Source of the DNA: an actinobacterium acMicro-4
GTDB lineage: Bacteria; Actinomycetota; Actinomycetes; Actinomycetales; Microbacteriaceae
Direction of reading: 5' to 3'
DNA: 64,000 bases
Assembly (NCBI GenBank): GCA_000754445.1
Contig: JNSD01000002.1
Location: 124,001 to 188,000, forward strand
Shown: positions 50,251 to 59,541 of the stretch, one piece after another
Position numbering within the stretch: position 1 is the first letter of the stretch
How the letters are laid out: every line of letters begins with the position of its first letter
Position numbers and translations under genes: made by a program
The notes under the pieces: generated by a model
Seen by the model: the letters and a program-made list of their open reading frames with translations, nothing else
What the model was told of the DNA's origin: nothing
Databases searched by the model: none

Positions 50251-50813
50251 TCGTCGGCCACGCGGCCCAGGTACTCCCCGGTTCGGGTATCGACCTTGAC
50301 CGTGGTTCCCTGTTCCACGAAGAGTGGAACCTGGATTTCGTAACCGGTCTCGAGAGTTGCTGGCTTAGTCCCGCCCGTTGAGCGATCGCCCTGAAGGCCA
50401 GGTTCGCTGTAGGTGATGAGCAGAGTGACCGAGGCAGGAAGGTCAATGTAGAGAGCTTCGCCCTCGTGCATGGCAATGGTTGCAGCCTGATTGGACAGAA
50501 GGAAGTTAGCCGCATCACCGACGACCCCCCGGGGCACCGTGACCTGCTCGTAGCTGGCCTGGTCCATGAACACAAAGTCACTACCGTCCTCGTAGAGGAA
50601 CGTGTAATCACGACGATCCACAGTGGCGAAATCGATCTTGGTGCCCGCATTGAAGGTCTTGTCGACGACCTTCGCGGAGCGGACATTCTTGAGCTTCGTG
50701 CGCACAAAGGCACCACCCTTACCAGGCTTGACGTGTTGAAACTCCACCACAGCCCAGAGCTGTCCATCCAGATTCAGAACACTGCCGTTCTTGATATCGT
50801 TCGTCGTTGCCAT
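50247..50813 (-). CDS. efp: Elongation factor P
   Basis: Relieves ribosome stalling at proline runs. 188 residues in three beta domains; the tip loop is PGKGGAFVR, with the Lys at the modifiable position. Its dependence on modification in actinobacteria is not established by the sequence. The ribosome-binding site GGAAGG lies in the end of aroQ. Proline-rich proteins such as MltG in this window may depend on it (inference). Confidence 0.97.
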   Translation of the reverse strand: MATTNDIKNGSVLNLDGQLWAVVEFQHVKPGKGGAFVRTKLKNVRSAKVVDKTFNAGTKIDFATVDRRDYTFLYEDGSDFVFMDQASYEQVTVPRGVVGDAANFLLSNQAATIAMHEGEALYIDLPASVTLLITYSEPGLQGDRSTGGTKPATLETGYEIQVPLFVEQGTTVKVDTRTGEYLGRVADE

Positions 50814-50817
50814 GGGA

Positions 50818-51261
50818 TTACCTTCCTAACAGAGTCATCATCTGGGTCATCGCGAGCCGATACGAGTCAGCACCAAACCCAAGGATTACACCCGTTGCCA
50901 CACCGGAGATCACAGAACGATGACGGAACTCCTCGCGGGAATGAGGATTGGACAGGTGCACCTCGATGAGTGGCAGGCCAGCACTGGTCACCATTGCACA
51001 CGCGTCGCGAATGGCGTAGGAGTAGTGAGTGAACGCCGCGGGGTTGAGGATTACTCCCATGCGAGCGTCCAGCGCCTCGTGAAGAAACCCCATGAGTGTC
51101 GCCTCGTCATCAGTCTGTTCGAAGCGCAGTGCCACATCCTCGGGAGCATCGGCACGAAGGATTGCTTCAATATCGGCAAGACTTAACGAGCCGTAGATTT
51201 CGGGCTCCCGAGACCCCAAACGACCCAAATTCGGGCCGTTGAGAATGAGCACGCTGTTCAC
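50818..51261 (-). CDS. aroQ: 3-dehydroquinate dehydratase, type II
   Basis: Third step of the shikimate pathway. 147 residues; the motif [19 protein letters not shown] holds the catalytic Arg and Tyr, followed by [15 protein letters not shown] and [17 protein letters not shown] 51261 has TAGGCT 6 bases upstream, the TAG being the aroB stop codon; the next GTG, three codons later, is a possible alternative. Confidence 0.97.
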   Translation of the reverse strand: MNSVLILNGPNLGRLGSREPEIYGSLSLADIEAILRADAPEDVALRFEQTDDEATLMGFLHEALDARMGVILNPAAFTHYSYAIRDACAMVTSAGLPLIEVHLSNPHSREEFRHRSVISGVATGVILGFGADSYRLAMTQMMTLLGR

Positions 51262-51267
51262 ACAGCT

Positions 51268-51273
51268 AGCCTA
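51268..51273 (-). promoter_or_regulatory. Candidate leaderless -10 element of aroQ, overlapping the aroB stop codon
   Basis: TAGGCT with 6 bases to the GTG start; its TAG is the aroB stop. Confidence 0.55.
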
Positions 51274-52365
51274 CTGTGCCGACTGGCCAAGCTCGGCATA
51301 CGCCGCAAAGAGCACAGATTCATCAGGAATCGCGAGAACCCGAGGCTTTCCAATTGCGTCCAAGACCACAAACCGCAGCACCCCGCCGCGGGCTTTCTTG
51401 TCTTTCTGCATGGTCGCGAGCAAAGTCCGCCAGCGATCCGGTGGATAGGTCACGGGCAATCCCAAGGATTGCAGAATGCTGCGGTGGCGCTCAACGCTGG
51501 CATCATCAAGCCCTGCAACAATCCGTGAAAGCTCGGCAGCGAAAATCATGCCGATGGACACCGCGACACCGTGACGCCACTGGTAACGCTCAGCGTGTTC
51601 GATGGCGTGACCAAGAGTGTGCCCATAGTTGAGAATTTCCCGGAGCCCCTGCTCCATGAAGTCATCTCCAACGACACGTGCTTTCACCGCAATGGCGCGC
51701 GCCAGCAACTCTTCAAAGACTTCACTCGTCGTGTCAATCGCGAGCGTCGGGTCCTCTTCGATCAGCTCCAGAATGCGCGGGTCGGCAATGAAGCCAGCTT
51801 TCACAATTTCTGCGAATCCCGCCTTCACCTCGTTCTCCGACAGACCACCGAGAACGTCGGGGTCCACTAGCACGGCGTGTGGCGCGTAGAACGCGCCAAC
51901 CAGGTTCTTGCCCTCTTGGGTGTTAACTCCCGTCTTCCCACCAATAGCGGCGTCCACTATGCCGAGCACAGTGGTGGGTATGTGCACCAGTGGCACCCCC
52001 CGAAGCCAGGTCGCCGCGACGAAGCCCGCAACATCAGTCGTCGCACCACCACCCAGTGAGACAATCACGTCGTTGCGGTGGAAATCGAGTTGGCCAAGGA
52101 CGCCCCAACAGAAGGACGCCACCTCAATGCGTTTTGCGCCCTCAGCGTCTGGCAATTCAGCGAGAAAGACTTCTTTGGCAGCAGATAAGCCCTCGCGAAG
52201 TCCCTCGGCAATAGTGGCGAGGGCCGGGGCGTGAATGATGAGAACTTTGTTCGCGTCACCGGGCAGATAATCAGCCACCTCGTGAATGACTCCTCGGCGC
52301 ACAACGATGGGATAGTCGCCCTGGTGTGAATTCGACACCGTGATGGTAGTCGGGACCTCAGCCAT
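51271..52365 (-). CDS. aroB: 3-dehydroquinate synthase
   Basis: Second shikimate step; NAD- and metal-dependent. 364 residues with SLGGGATTDVAGFVAATW and PTTVLGIVDAAIGGKTGVN, which hold nucleotide and substrate contacts, and metal-ligand histidines in GHTLGHAIEHAERY. The start overlaps the aroK stop (TAATG). Confidence 0.98.
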   Translation of the reverse strand: MAEVPTTITVSNSHQGDYPIVVRRGVIHEVADYLPGDANKVLIIHAPALATIAEGLREGLSAAKEVFLAELPDAEGAKRIEVASFCWGVLGQLDFHRNDVIVSLGGGATTDVAGFVAATWLRGVPLVHIPTTVLGIVDAAIGGKTGVNTQEGKNLVGAFYAPHAVLVDPDVLGGLSENEVKAGFAEIVKAGFIADPRILELIEEDPTLAIDTTSEVFEELLARAIAVKARVVGDDFMEQGLREILNYGHTLGHAIEHAERYQWRHGVAVSIGMIFAAELSRIVAGLDDASVERHRSILQSLGLPVTYPPDRWRTLLATMQKDKKARGGVLRFVVLDAIGKPRVLAIPDESVLFAAYAELGQSAQ

Positions 52366-52874
52366 TAGGCCGCCTCACTTTTAATCCACGTGGCGATATC
52401 TTCCGCAACAGTATCGAGTGGCGTGGTCGAGGTGTCGAAGGTTGCGCTAGCAACTTCTGCATACCATCCAGTTCTCGCCTCCACGAGTGCCACCCAGCTC
52501 TCCATGCCTCCCGCGAGCAGGGGGCGCCGTGCTGAATCTAACCGCGGAGCAACCGCTTCGGGGGATATCGAGATGAGCGCCACCCGATGCGCCCGAAGAT
52601 CGGCTCGCGTGTCCGGGTTGATGACGGCTCCCCCACCGAGAGCCACAACACCGCTCGTTGCAAGAGCCTCAGTCACCGCTGCGCGCTCTTTCTCTCGAAA
52701 GGACGCCTCTCCCTCAGTGGCAAAGAGCGTGGGAATCGGGCCATAGCGACTAGTCACCATCGCATCGGTGTCAAGGAAATCGACCCCCAGAATCCTGGCT
52801 ACTCTTCTGCCCAGCCGCGTCTTACCAGCAGCCGGTGGCCCCACGAGGACCACCACGGGCCCCGCTTCGGCCAT
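52365..52874 (-). CDS. aroK: Shikimate kinase
   Basis: Phosphorylates shikimate. 169 residues with P-loop GPPAAGKTRLG near residue 12, the DTD motif for Mg and shikimate, and GGGAVINP. It overlaps aroC by TAATG. Confidence 0.97.
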   Translation of the reverse strand: MAEAGPVVVLVGPPAAGKTRLGRRVARILGVDFLDTDAMVTSRYGPIPTLFATEGEASFREKERAAVTEALATSGVVALGGGAVINPDTRADLRAHRVALISISPEAVAPRLDSARRPLLAGGMESWVALVEARTGWYAEVASATFDTSTTPLDTVAEDIATWIKSEAA

Positions 52875-54070
52875 TAGCGGTGTCTGACCGGGGCAATCGC
52901 CTCGGGAATCGAGTCGAGGTAGCCAGTCAGGTTGCGCTTAATTTCCGTGAGAGAGTCCCCGCCAAATTTCTCCACGAGAGCGTCAGCGAGCACGAGCATG
53001 ACCATTGCCTCCGCGACAACACCAGCAGCGGGAACCGCACACACATCCGAGCGTTGGTGGTGGGCCACGGCTTCTTCGCCCGTGGTGGTGTCAATGGTGC
53101 GCAGCGCTCGGGGAACAGTCGAAATCGGCTTCATTCCAGCACGCACTCGTAGCACCCCGCCAGTGCTCATCCCGCCCTCAGTGCCGCCAGCGCGGTCACT
53201 GGTGCGAATCACTCCATCGTCGGTGGCAACAATTTCGTCATGCGCAAGAGATCCACGGCGCCGAGTGGTGAGGAAGCCATCCCCCACCTCAACACCCTTG
53301 ATCGCTTGAATTCCCATGAGCGCACCAGCAAGCTTGGCGTCAAGGCGGCGATCCCAGTGCACATAGGACCCAAGGCCTGGCGGCAGACCGTAGGCAACAA
53401 CTTCGACCACCCCACCCAGGGTGTCGCCCTCTTGGTGGGCCGCATCAACCTCTGCAACCATCAGAGCCGCGGTCTCGGGGTGCGCGCAGCGAAGCGCGTC
53501 GTCGTCTAGACGACCAACATCAGACGGCGTTGGCAACGCCACACCCTCAGGAACCGCCACTGGCCCGATGGCGACCGTGTGAGAGAGCACCTCAATACCA
53601 AGCTCACGGAGGAAGGCTCTCGCAACCGCACCCAACGCGACTCGAGCCGCTGTCTCGCGTGCGGATGCGCGCTCCAGAACTGGCCTCGAATCGTCAAAGC
53701 CATACTTCTGCATACCCGTGAGATCTGCGTGACCAGGACGCGGGCGAGTGAGAGCTGTGGCGCGGCCGCCGGTCAAGTCCTCAGCGGCAACCGGGTGTGG
53801 ACTCATGATGGTCTCCCACTTGGGCCATTCCGTATTGGCAATGCGCAGCGCCACCGGACCGCCTTGGGTTAACCCATGACGAATACCCCCCGAGAGAGAC
53901 ACCTCGTCTGCCTCAAACTTCATTCGAGCGCCTCGGCCGTAACCCAGACGACGCCTGGCGAGATCGTCCTGAACCATCTCCCGAGTGATGGGAACGCCGG
54001 CGGGAAAGCCCTCCACGAGAGCGATGAGTTCAGGGCCATGAGATTCACCCGCTGTCAACCAACGCAACAT
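52874..54070 (-). CDS. aroC: Chorismate synthase
   Basis: Final common step to chorismate, using reduced FMN. 398 residues; [16 protein letters not shown] at the N-terminus and other signatures ([35 protein letters not shown]). It feeds the trp genes elsewhere in this window. The ATG lies 30 bases after the aroE stop. Confidence 0.98.
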   Translation of the reverse strand: MLRWLTAGESHGPELIALVEGFPAGVPITREMVQDDLARRRLGYGRGARMKFEADEVSLSGGIRHGLTQGGPVALRIANTEWPKWETIMSPHPVAAEDLTGGRATALTRPRPGHADLTGMQKYGFDDSRPVLERASARETAARVALGAVARAFLRELGIEVLSHTVAIGPVAVPEGVALPTPSDVGRLDDDALRCAHPETAALMVAEVDAAHQEGDTLGGVVEVVAYGLPPGLGSYVHWDRRLDAKLAGALMGIQAIKGVEVGDGFLTTRRRGSLAHDEIVATDDGVIRTSDRAGGTEGGMSTGGVLRVRAGMKPISTVPRALRTIDTTTGEEAVAHHQRSDVCAVPAAGVVAEAMVMLVLADALVEKFGGDSLTEIKRNLTGYLDSIPEAIAPVRHR

Positions 54071-54100
54071 GTCACTATTCTTTCACGCCGGGGAGGGCTT

Positions 54101-54943
54101 CTAGGACGACGGGAGCCCTACAGAGCGCTTCATCGCCTCCAGTACTTCCCCTTCTCCGGGAATTGGCTCGTTGGCATGTCCGTTTAAAAACCAGCGAATC
54201 TGGTGGAGCGCCTGATGAACCAACATCGACAGGCCCGAGATCACCAGCGCGGCCTCGCGCTGCCACAGAACCGCTGCCTGTGATGGCCAGGGGTGGTAGG
54301 CCACGTCAAGAAGCGCACTGCTCCGCAGGACTGTCAACTCTGGCACAAAGGGGAACTCAGCTCCACCGGGCAGAGTGCTCACCACAAGACCGGGAGAGGG
54401 AGCCTTCGCAACATCGTCCTGGTGGACGACGGTGACCTTGGCACCGCAGCTGCGCAGAACATCGGCAGTCGCGACAGCTCGCGCTGGCTCGCGGACGACC
54501 AGAACAATTCCCTGCGTTCCGCGGTTGGCAAGTGCGTAGCCGACCGCTCGCGCAGTTGCACCGGCTCCCACAATCCAGGCAATCTCTGCATGAACCCCGG
54601 CATCATCGAGTGCGCCCTCGACTCCTTGGGGGTCGGTGTTGGTCGCCACCGGGCCGTCACTAGTGAACGCCACCGTGTTGGCAACGCCCAATAGATCAAC
54701 AACAGGGTCATGGTGGGCAACCACTGCCAAAATCGCTTCCTTCAGAGGCATAGTCAGTGAGAGCCCTCTGGCACCCTCCCCCAGTTGGCTAAATGCTGGG
54801 ACCAAGTCGGGCACCGCCACCTCACGAGCGCGATACTCCCAGTCAAGGCCGAGCTCTCGGTACGCCGCGGCATGAAGCGTGGGCGAAAGAGAGTGACTAA
54901 TGGGCGAACCCCACACCTCCGCCCAGGGTCTAGCAGTAGGCAC
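54101..54943 (-). CDS. aroE: Shikimate dehydrogenase
   Basis: Reduces 3-dehydroshikimate to shikimate with NADPH. The substrate motif VWGSPISHSLSPTLH is near the N-terminus, the catalytic Lys is in TMPLKEA, and the NADP site is GAGATARAVGYAL. The ORF track starts at 55108, but the extra N-terminus is out-of-frame mltG; GTG 54943 gives 280 residues and overlaps the mltG stop by 14 bases. Confidence 0.95.
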   Translation of the reverse strand: MPTARPWAEVWGSPISHSLSPTLHAAAYRELGLDWEYRAREVAVPDLVPAFSQLGEGARGLSLTMPLKEAILAVVAHHDPVVDLLGVANTVAFTSDGPVATNTDPQGVEGALDDAGVHAEIAWIVGAGATARAVGYALANRGTQGIVLVVREPARAVATADVLRSCGAKVTVVHQDDVAKAPSPGLVVSTLPGGAEFPFVPELTVLRSSALLDVAYHPWPSQAAVLWQREAALVISGLSMLVHQALHQIRWFLNGHANEPIPGEGEVLEAMKRSVGLPSS

Positions 54944-56162
54944 TGTTCTCTTCGCTGGCGCGACACCATTCGAGCCACTGGTCACGGGCGCGATTGTGCT
55001 CTGCGTAGGTTTCGGAAAACACGGTTTCTCCCGTGCGCAGATCCACTGAGACGAAATACAGCCAACGGCCCTCGACCGGATTGACAGCTGCGTCAATGGC
55101 CAGTTCACCAGGAAGAGAAATCGGGCCGGGTGGCAGCCCGGAGATCACGTAGGTGTTGTAGGGATTCTCCTCATCCGCACGGTCAGCATCAGACGTGCCG
55201 GCACCGTCATAGAGCCCAGTCCAGTACGTCACCGTCGCATCGGACTGTAGTGGCATCCCCACCTCCAGGCGGTTGGTGAAGACCCGGGACACCTTGTAGA
55301 AATCCTGCTCGAACCGCGCTTCGCGCTGAATCAGGCCAGCCATGGTGAGCACCTCGTGCCAGTCTTCCGGCGCGACGCCGCTCGCCTCCAAACGGCTCCT
55401 CATCTCCTGGACCAATCGGTCGACAATCTCGCTGGGGGTGACACCCGGCTCAAACGTGTAGGTAGATGGGAAAAGATAACCCTCCAGAGTCCCCGTGGGG
55501 CTATCGATGCCATAGGCAGCGGGATCTGCCACCGCATCGGCAAAGTCTGAGACCTCCAGGTCTGCTGCGGTGGCCATGATCTCGATGGCTTGCTCTAACG
55601 TTTTTCCCTCGGGAATCGTGAACGTGACCTCAACGCGGTTGGCAGGGTCGCGCAGTGCAGCAATCGCGCTCTCCCCCGACATCCCTGTAAGCAGTCGATA
55701 GGTGCCCGGTTGGAAAATAATGCTGGTATCGACTAGCAGAATTGAATACACGGCCTCGAAAGACGCGGTTACTCCAGCCTCGGCAAGCTTCCTCGCAACC
55801 GTTTCGCCGATGTCCCCCGGAGAAACGACGATATCGATCGCGGGCTCTGCGCCCGAGCCCTCAAAATCAGCGATCTCTTCCTCAGCGAAGAAGTTCACCA
55901 CCCGCTCGCCATATTCATTCCAGACCAGCCACACTCCCGAGCCGCTCAACACCAAGACCAGTATCGTCACAATCGCCCCGATGGACTTGCCGCCTGATTG
56001 CCGGGGCGGTTTTCTTTGCCGCAGCTCACGCCTGGCCGGGAGCGGCTCGCCAAAACCTTTGGGGACCTGCCCCGTCTGAGGAGTCTGCGGCGCCTGCGGG
56101 GTCTGGGGGGTCAGCGGAGGCAGTGTGCTGAAAATACGATCGAAGTCTGCATCATTCGTCAT
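54930..56162 (-). CDS. mltG: Endolytic murein transglycosylase MltG
   Basis: Inner-membrane enzyme that cuts nascent glycan strands and may act as an elongation terminator. 410 residues: an N-terminal cytosolic region with a proline/glutamine repeat (PQTPQAPQTPQTGQ), one transmembrane segment near residues 60-80, a LysM-like region, then the catalytic domain with LEGYLFPSTYTF and the conserved Glu in AGLIQREA. It lies between ruvX (11-base overlap) and aroE, a typical actinobacterial order. Confidence 0.95.
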   Translation of the reverse strand: MTNDADFDRIFSTLPPLTPQTPQAPQTPQTGQVPKGFGEPLPARRELRQRKPPRQSGGKSIGAIVTILVLVLSGSGVWLVWNEYGERVVNFFAEEEIADFEGSGAEPAIDIVVSPGDIGETVARKLAEAGVTASFEAVYSILLVDTSIIFQPGTYRLLTGMSGESAIAALRDPANRVEVTFTIPEGKTLEQAIEIMATAADLEVSDFADAVADPAAYGIDSPTGTLEGYLFPSTYTFEPGVTPSEIVDRLVQEMRSRLEASGVAPEDWHEVLTMAGLIQREARFEQDFYKVSRVFTNRLEVGMPLQSDATVTYWTGLYDGAGTSDADRADEENPYNTYVISGLPPGPISLPGELAIDAAVNPVEGRWLYFVSVDLRTGETVFSETYAEHNRARDQWLEWCRASEENSAYC

Positions 56163-56616
56163 GGGTTTCCGGGTGGCCTAGCACGTACCCGCCTGGCACC
56201 CCCTGACTGCGTTCCACATCCAACGTATGTTGCAAAAGGATAACAGCGGCAACCTGGTCGACAACCAAGCGATGTGATCGTGACGATCGCCCCGCACTGT
56301 GAAGCGCACTGATCGCTGACACTGTACTCAGACGCTCGTCGACCATGCGCACCGGAACGGGACCCAACGCGGCAATCTCACGCGCAAAAGCCTCGGCGTC
56401 CTCCGTCGAGGCTGTCCTTTCGCCCTGCAAGTTGATGGGTAGACCAACCACAACCTCGAGGGGCTGATACTCCTCAAGCAGACCAGAAATTTTCAGGAGG
56501 GCTGTGGCTCTCGCCACCGTCGCTACCGGCACGGCCATCGTTGCCTGCGGATCTGAGCGGGCAACACCCACTCGGGCCTGACCAACATCAATCCCCAGTC
56601 GGATGCCCTCGCGCAC
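56152..56616 (-). CDS. ruvX: YqgF/RuvX family RNase H-fold protein
   Basis: Putative pre-16S rRNA nuclease or Holliday junction resolvase-like protein; 154 residues with the RNase H-fold opening LGIDVGQARVGVARSD and VVGLPINLQG. The precise substrate cannot be read. The GTG start shares bases with the alaS TAG stop. Confidence 0.92.
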   Translation of the reverse strand: MREGIRLGIDVGQARVGVARSDPQATMAVPVATVARATALLKISGLLEEYQPLEVVVGLPINLQGERTASTEDAEAFAREIAALGPVPVRMVDERLSTVSAISALHSAGRSSRSHRLVVDQVAAVILLQHTLDVERSQGVPGGYVLGHPETHDE

Positions 56617-59276
56617 TAGGACTTACCCAACTCCACTACCACAGCATCGAGTGCGACCTGGAGCTGTGCGCCCTCGGGGCCGCCCCCTTGAGCAAGGCCT
56701 GGCTTGCCGCCGCCGCCACCACCCATAATCGCGGACGCCGTCTTCACGAGGTTGCCCGCGTGAACACCCCCCGCCACCGCGGCAGAATTCGCAGTGACAA
56801 CAACGGTTCCCCTGCCCTCGGTGATGGCACCCAGCACGACCGCCGAAGGCGCATCACCAAGGCCGGAGAGAACGCTGGTCGCCAGTACTCGGATGTCATC
56901 GGCTCCGAGGCTCTCGGAGAGCGCTTGGCTAACCACGGCCACTCCTGAGATGTCACGAGCGCCCTTCACCAAAGCTGGCGCAAGAGCCCCGGTTGCCACC
57001 TGTGCGCTCTTGGCCACCTGGCGCTCGAGGGTTTTCACCTGACCCAATAGATCCTCAATGCGCCCAGGCAGTTCCTCCCTCGGGGTTTTGAGAAGCTGTG
57101 TGAGGCGGCGCACGATGGATTTTTCCACTGAGAAATCAGCAACGGCCGCGCTACCGACCAGTGCCTCAATACGACGCGCGGTCGAACTCACTGAACTCTC
57201 CCCGAGAAGCGTCACGACACCAATCTGGGAGGACCGACCAACGTGTGTGCCGGCACAGAGCTCTCTTGACCACGGTCCGCCAATGTCGACCATGCGGACA
57301 ACGTCGCCGTATTTCTCCCCAAAGAGTGCCATCGCACCGGCAGCCTTAGCTTCCGCGACGGGCAAAATCTTGGTGGAGACTTCCAGGTCGTCCCGAATCG
57401 CCGTGTTGGTGATGTCAGAGATTGCACTCTGCGCGTCGTCAGAGAGCGCTTGGTTCCAGGAGAAATCAAGTCGCAGATAGCCGGGACGGTTAAGCGAACC
57501 GGCCTGTGTTGCGTGGGGACCAAGGGTGTCTCGAAGTGCGGCATGAATCAGGTGGGTTGCCGAGTGCGCTCGCGCCCCTTCGTAACGGGTCACGGGATCC
57601 ACAACGGCCGTGACGCTCTCTCCCACACCAATCTCACCCTCGGCAACGCTCACGGTGTGACTGATGAGGCCTGGAACAGGCTTTTGAACATCAGAGACAA
57701 CAGCCCTGAAACCCGGGCCTTCCAGGACTCCGTGGTCTGACACCTGACCGCCGGACTCCGCATAGAGAGGAGTCTCAGCAAGAATCACCTCGACAACTTG
57801 GCCCGAAACCGCGCGGGTCACGGATTCGCCGTTAACCAGCAAGCCGAGCACGGTGGATTCCAGTTCCAGTAGCTCGTAGCCAGCAAAAACGGTCTCCCCG
57901 GAAGCACGAAACTCCCCATACACCGACACGTCCGCGCGTGTGCTTTTTTTGGATTTCGCATCCGTCTTGGCCCGATTCCGCTGAGCCAACATCAGAGTGT
58001 CAAAGGACTCCCGGTCAACAGTGAGGCCGGCCTCGGATGCCATTTCCAGAGTCAAGTCAATGGGAAACCCGTAGGTGTCGTGGAGCAAGAACGCTGTGTC
58101 CCCAGAGAGTGAGGTCTCACCCTTAGCAGTCGTGTCGGCCACAGCAAGATCAACGATGCTGGTGCCAGCCTCCAGAGTCTTCAAAAATGACTCCTCTTCG
58201 GCGATGGCCAGTTGACTAACCCGCGCAAACTCTGTGGCGACGTCGGGGTAACTCGCGGACATCGCGTCTCGTGAGGCCCCAAAGAGCTCGGGAAAACTCG
58301 GATCGTGGTAACCGAGGAGGCGCATCGAACGAATGCTTCGACGCAGCAGACGCCTGAGGACGTAGCCGCGTCCATCATTGGCCGGCACAACGCCATCGGT
58401 CATCAACATCAGCGCAGACCGGATGTGGTCAGCGATGACCCTCATCCGAACGTCATCCTCACCAAGTGCGCCGTAGCGTCGCCCAGACAACTCACCCGCC
58501 TTATCAAGAACCGGGCGGACCTGGTCAATCTCATACATGTTGGCCACGCCCTGCTTGAGGAAGGCGACGCGTTCCATGCCCATGCCGGTGTCAATATTCT
58601 TCTGGGGCAGTTCCCCGACAATGTCGAAATCAACTTTGCTCCGCACGTTGTCGATCAAGTACTGCATGAACACGAGGTTCCAGATTTCGATATACCGGGT
58701 GTCATCAACAGCGGGGCCACCGTCTGGCCCGTGTTGCGCTCCTCGGTCGAAGTAGATCTCGGAACACGGGCCTGCAGGCCCTGGCTGGCCGGTTGACCAG
58801 TAATTGTCCTCACGTCCCATGCGCTGAATGCGCGACTCGGGGAGCCGAGCAACCGACTTCCAGATAGCGGCAGCCTCGTCATCGTCCTCGTAGACGGTGA
58901 CCCAGAGTGCGCTCTCGTCGAACCCCAGACCGCCGTCGGACTCCGACATCGTCAGCAACTCCCAGGCGAACTCAATGGCTCCCTGCTTGAAATAGTCTCC
59001 GAAGGAGAAGTTGCCGTTCATTTGGAAGAACGTCCCGTGGCGTGTGGTCTTGCCTACCTCTTCAATGTCGAGGGTACGAATGCATTTTTGAACGCTCGTC
59101 GCCCTCGGATACGGAGCGGGCACAACACCGGTGAGGTAGGGAATGAAGGGAACCATCCCCGCCACGGTGAACATCAGCGTGGGGTCGTCGCTCACCAGAG
59201 ACGCGGAGGGGACAACGGTGTGTCCGCGGTCCCCGAAGTAGGTGAGCCACCGGCGCTGAATGTCTGCGGTTTCCAT
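56616..59276 (-). CDS. alaS: Alanyl-tRNA synthetase
   Basis: Charges tRNA-Ala. 886 residues; class II catalytic core at the N-terminus, editing domain with the zinc-binding HSATHLIHAAL and GGPWSRELCAGTHV, then a C-terminal coiled coil/DHHA1 region with a glycine-rich segment (IMGGGGGGKPG). The ORF track begins at TTG 59279; ATG 59276 is the next codon and the likely start. A 9-bp hairpin containing the previous stop codon ends 12 bases before the ATG. Confidence 0.98.
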   Translation of the reverse strand: METADIQRRWLTYFGDRGHTVVPSASLVSDDPTLMFTVAGMVPFIPYLTGVVPAPYPRATSVQKCIRTLDIEEVGKTTRHGTFFQMNGNFSFGDYFKQGAIEFAWELLTMSESDGGLGFDESALWVTVYEDDDEAAAIWKSVARLPESRIQRMGREDNYWSTGQPGPAGPCSEIYFDRGAQHGPDGGPAVDDTRYIEIWNLVFMQYLIDNVRSKVDFDIVGELPQKNIDTGMGMERVAFLKQGVANMYEIDQVRPVLDKAGELSGRRYGALGEDDVRMRVIADHIRSALMLMTDGVVPANDGRGYVLRRLLRRSIRSMRLLGYHDPSFPELFGASRDAMSASYPDVATEFARVSQLAIAEEESFLKTLEAGTSIVDLAVADTTAKGETSLSGDTAFLLHDTYGFPIDLTLEMASEAGLTVDRESFDTLMLAQRNRAKTDAKSKKSTRADVSVYGEFRASGETVFAGYELLELESTVLGLLVNGESVTRAVSGQVVEVILAETPLYAESGGQVSDHGVLEGPGFRAVVSDVQKPVPGLISHTVSVAEGEIGVGESVTAVVDPVTRYEGARAHSATHLIHAALRDTLGPHATQAGSLNRPGYLRLDFSWNQALSDDAQSAISDITNTAIRDDLEVSTKILPVAEAKAAGAMALFGEKYGDVVRMVDIGGPWSRELCAGTHVGRSSQIGVVTLLGESSVSSTARRIEALVGSAAVADFSVEKSIVRRLTQLLKTPREELPGRIEDLLGQVKTLERQVAKSAQVATGALAPALVKGARDISGVAVVSQALSESLGADDIRVLATSVLSGLGDAPSAVVLGAITEGRGTVVVTANSAAVAGGVHAGNLVKTASAIMGGGGGGKPGLAQGGGPEGAQLQVALDAVVVELGKS

Positions 59277-59288
59277 CAATCTCTCTTC

Positions 59289-59312
59289 TCGCGGTTGCTA
59301 TCTCAACCGCGA
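59289..59312 (-). promoter_or_regulatory. 9-bp hairpin just upstream of alaS
   Basis: TCGCGGTTG and CAACCGCGA pair perfectly around a 6-base loop; the 51-residue gene's TGA stop lies at the edge of the stem. It ends 12 bases before the alaS ATG, next to a weak purine-rich ribosome-binding site. It could be an mRNA control element, a terminator without U tract, or a DNA palindrome for a regulator. Confidence 0.5.
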
Positions 59313-59458
59313 TACGACTGCCTAAAGCCCTCCGCAAAAGAGGAGATGGTGGCCCACACTCTGCTGAAGAACGCTCGGCCTTCCGGGCTCTGGTTCACCA
59401 CGTGAGCAAGCACAAAGCCGGCGACAACCCCCACAAGAGCTGCTATGAAACGACCCAC
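59303..59458 (-). CDS. Small single-pass membrane protein, 51 residues, unknown function
   Basis: One hydrophobic segment near the N-terminus (FIAALVGVVAGFVLAHVV) followed by a short amphipathic, positively ended tail (FRQSYRG). The ORF track begins at 59491, but GTG 59458 has a strong AAGGAGG 5 bases upstream, so it is the start. It sits between the rpsD terminator and alaS and is probably cotranscribed with alaS. I do not recognise a family. Confidence 0.75.
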   Translation of the reverse strand: MGRFIAALVGVVAGFVLAHVVNQSPEGRAFFSRVWATISSFAEGFRQSYRG

Positions 59459-59489
59459 ATGTCCTCCTTCATCGTCCGCACCCAGGCCC

Positions 59490-59531
59490 AAAAAACACTG
59501 TGGTGGGGAAGCGTAAGCTCCCCCACCACAG
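59490..59531 (-). terminator. Intrinsic terminator of rpsD
   Basis: On the minus strand CTGTGGTGGGGGAGC pairs with GCTTCCCCACCACAG (one mismatch, short loop) and is followed by TGTTTTTT. The hairpin begins 11 bases past the rpsD stop. This is the clearest U-tract terminator in the window. Confidence 0.9.
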
Positions 59532-59541
59532 TAGAGGTTTT

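Noticed and set aside
56060-56125. CRISPR-like or satellite repeat
   Set aside because: The repetition is a short coding repeat (PQT/PQA) in mltG, not an array with spacers.
59276-59302. T-box riboswitch before alaS
   Set aside because: The gap is too short and no T-box core sequence is seen; only the 9-bp hairpin is present.
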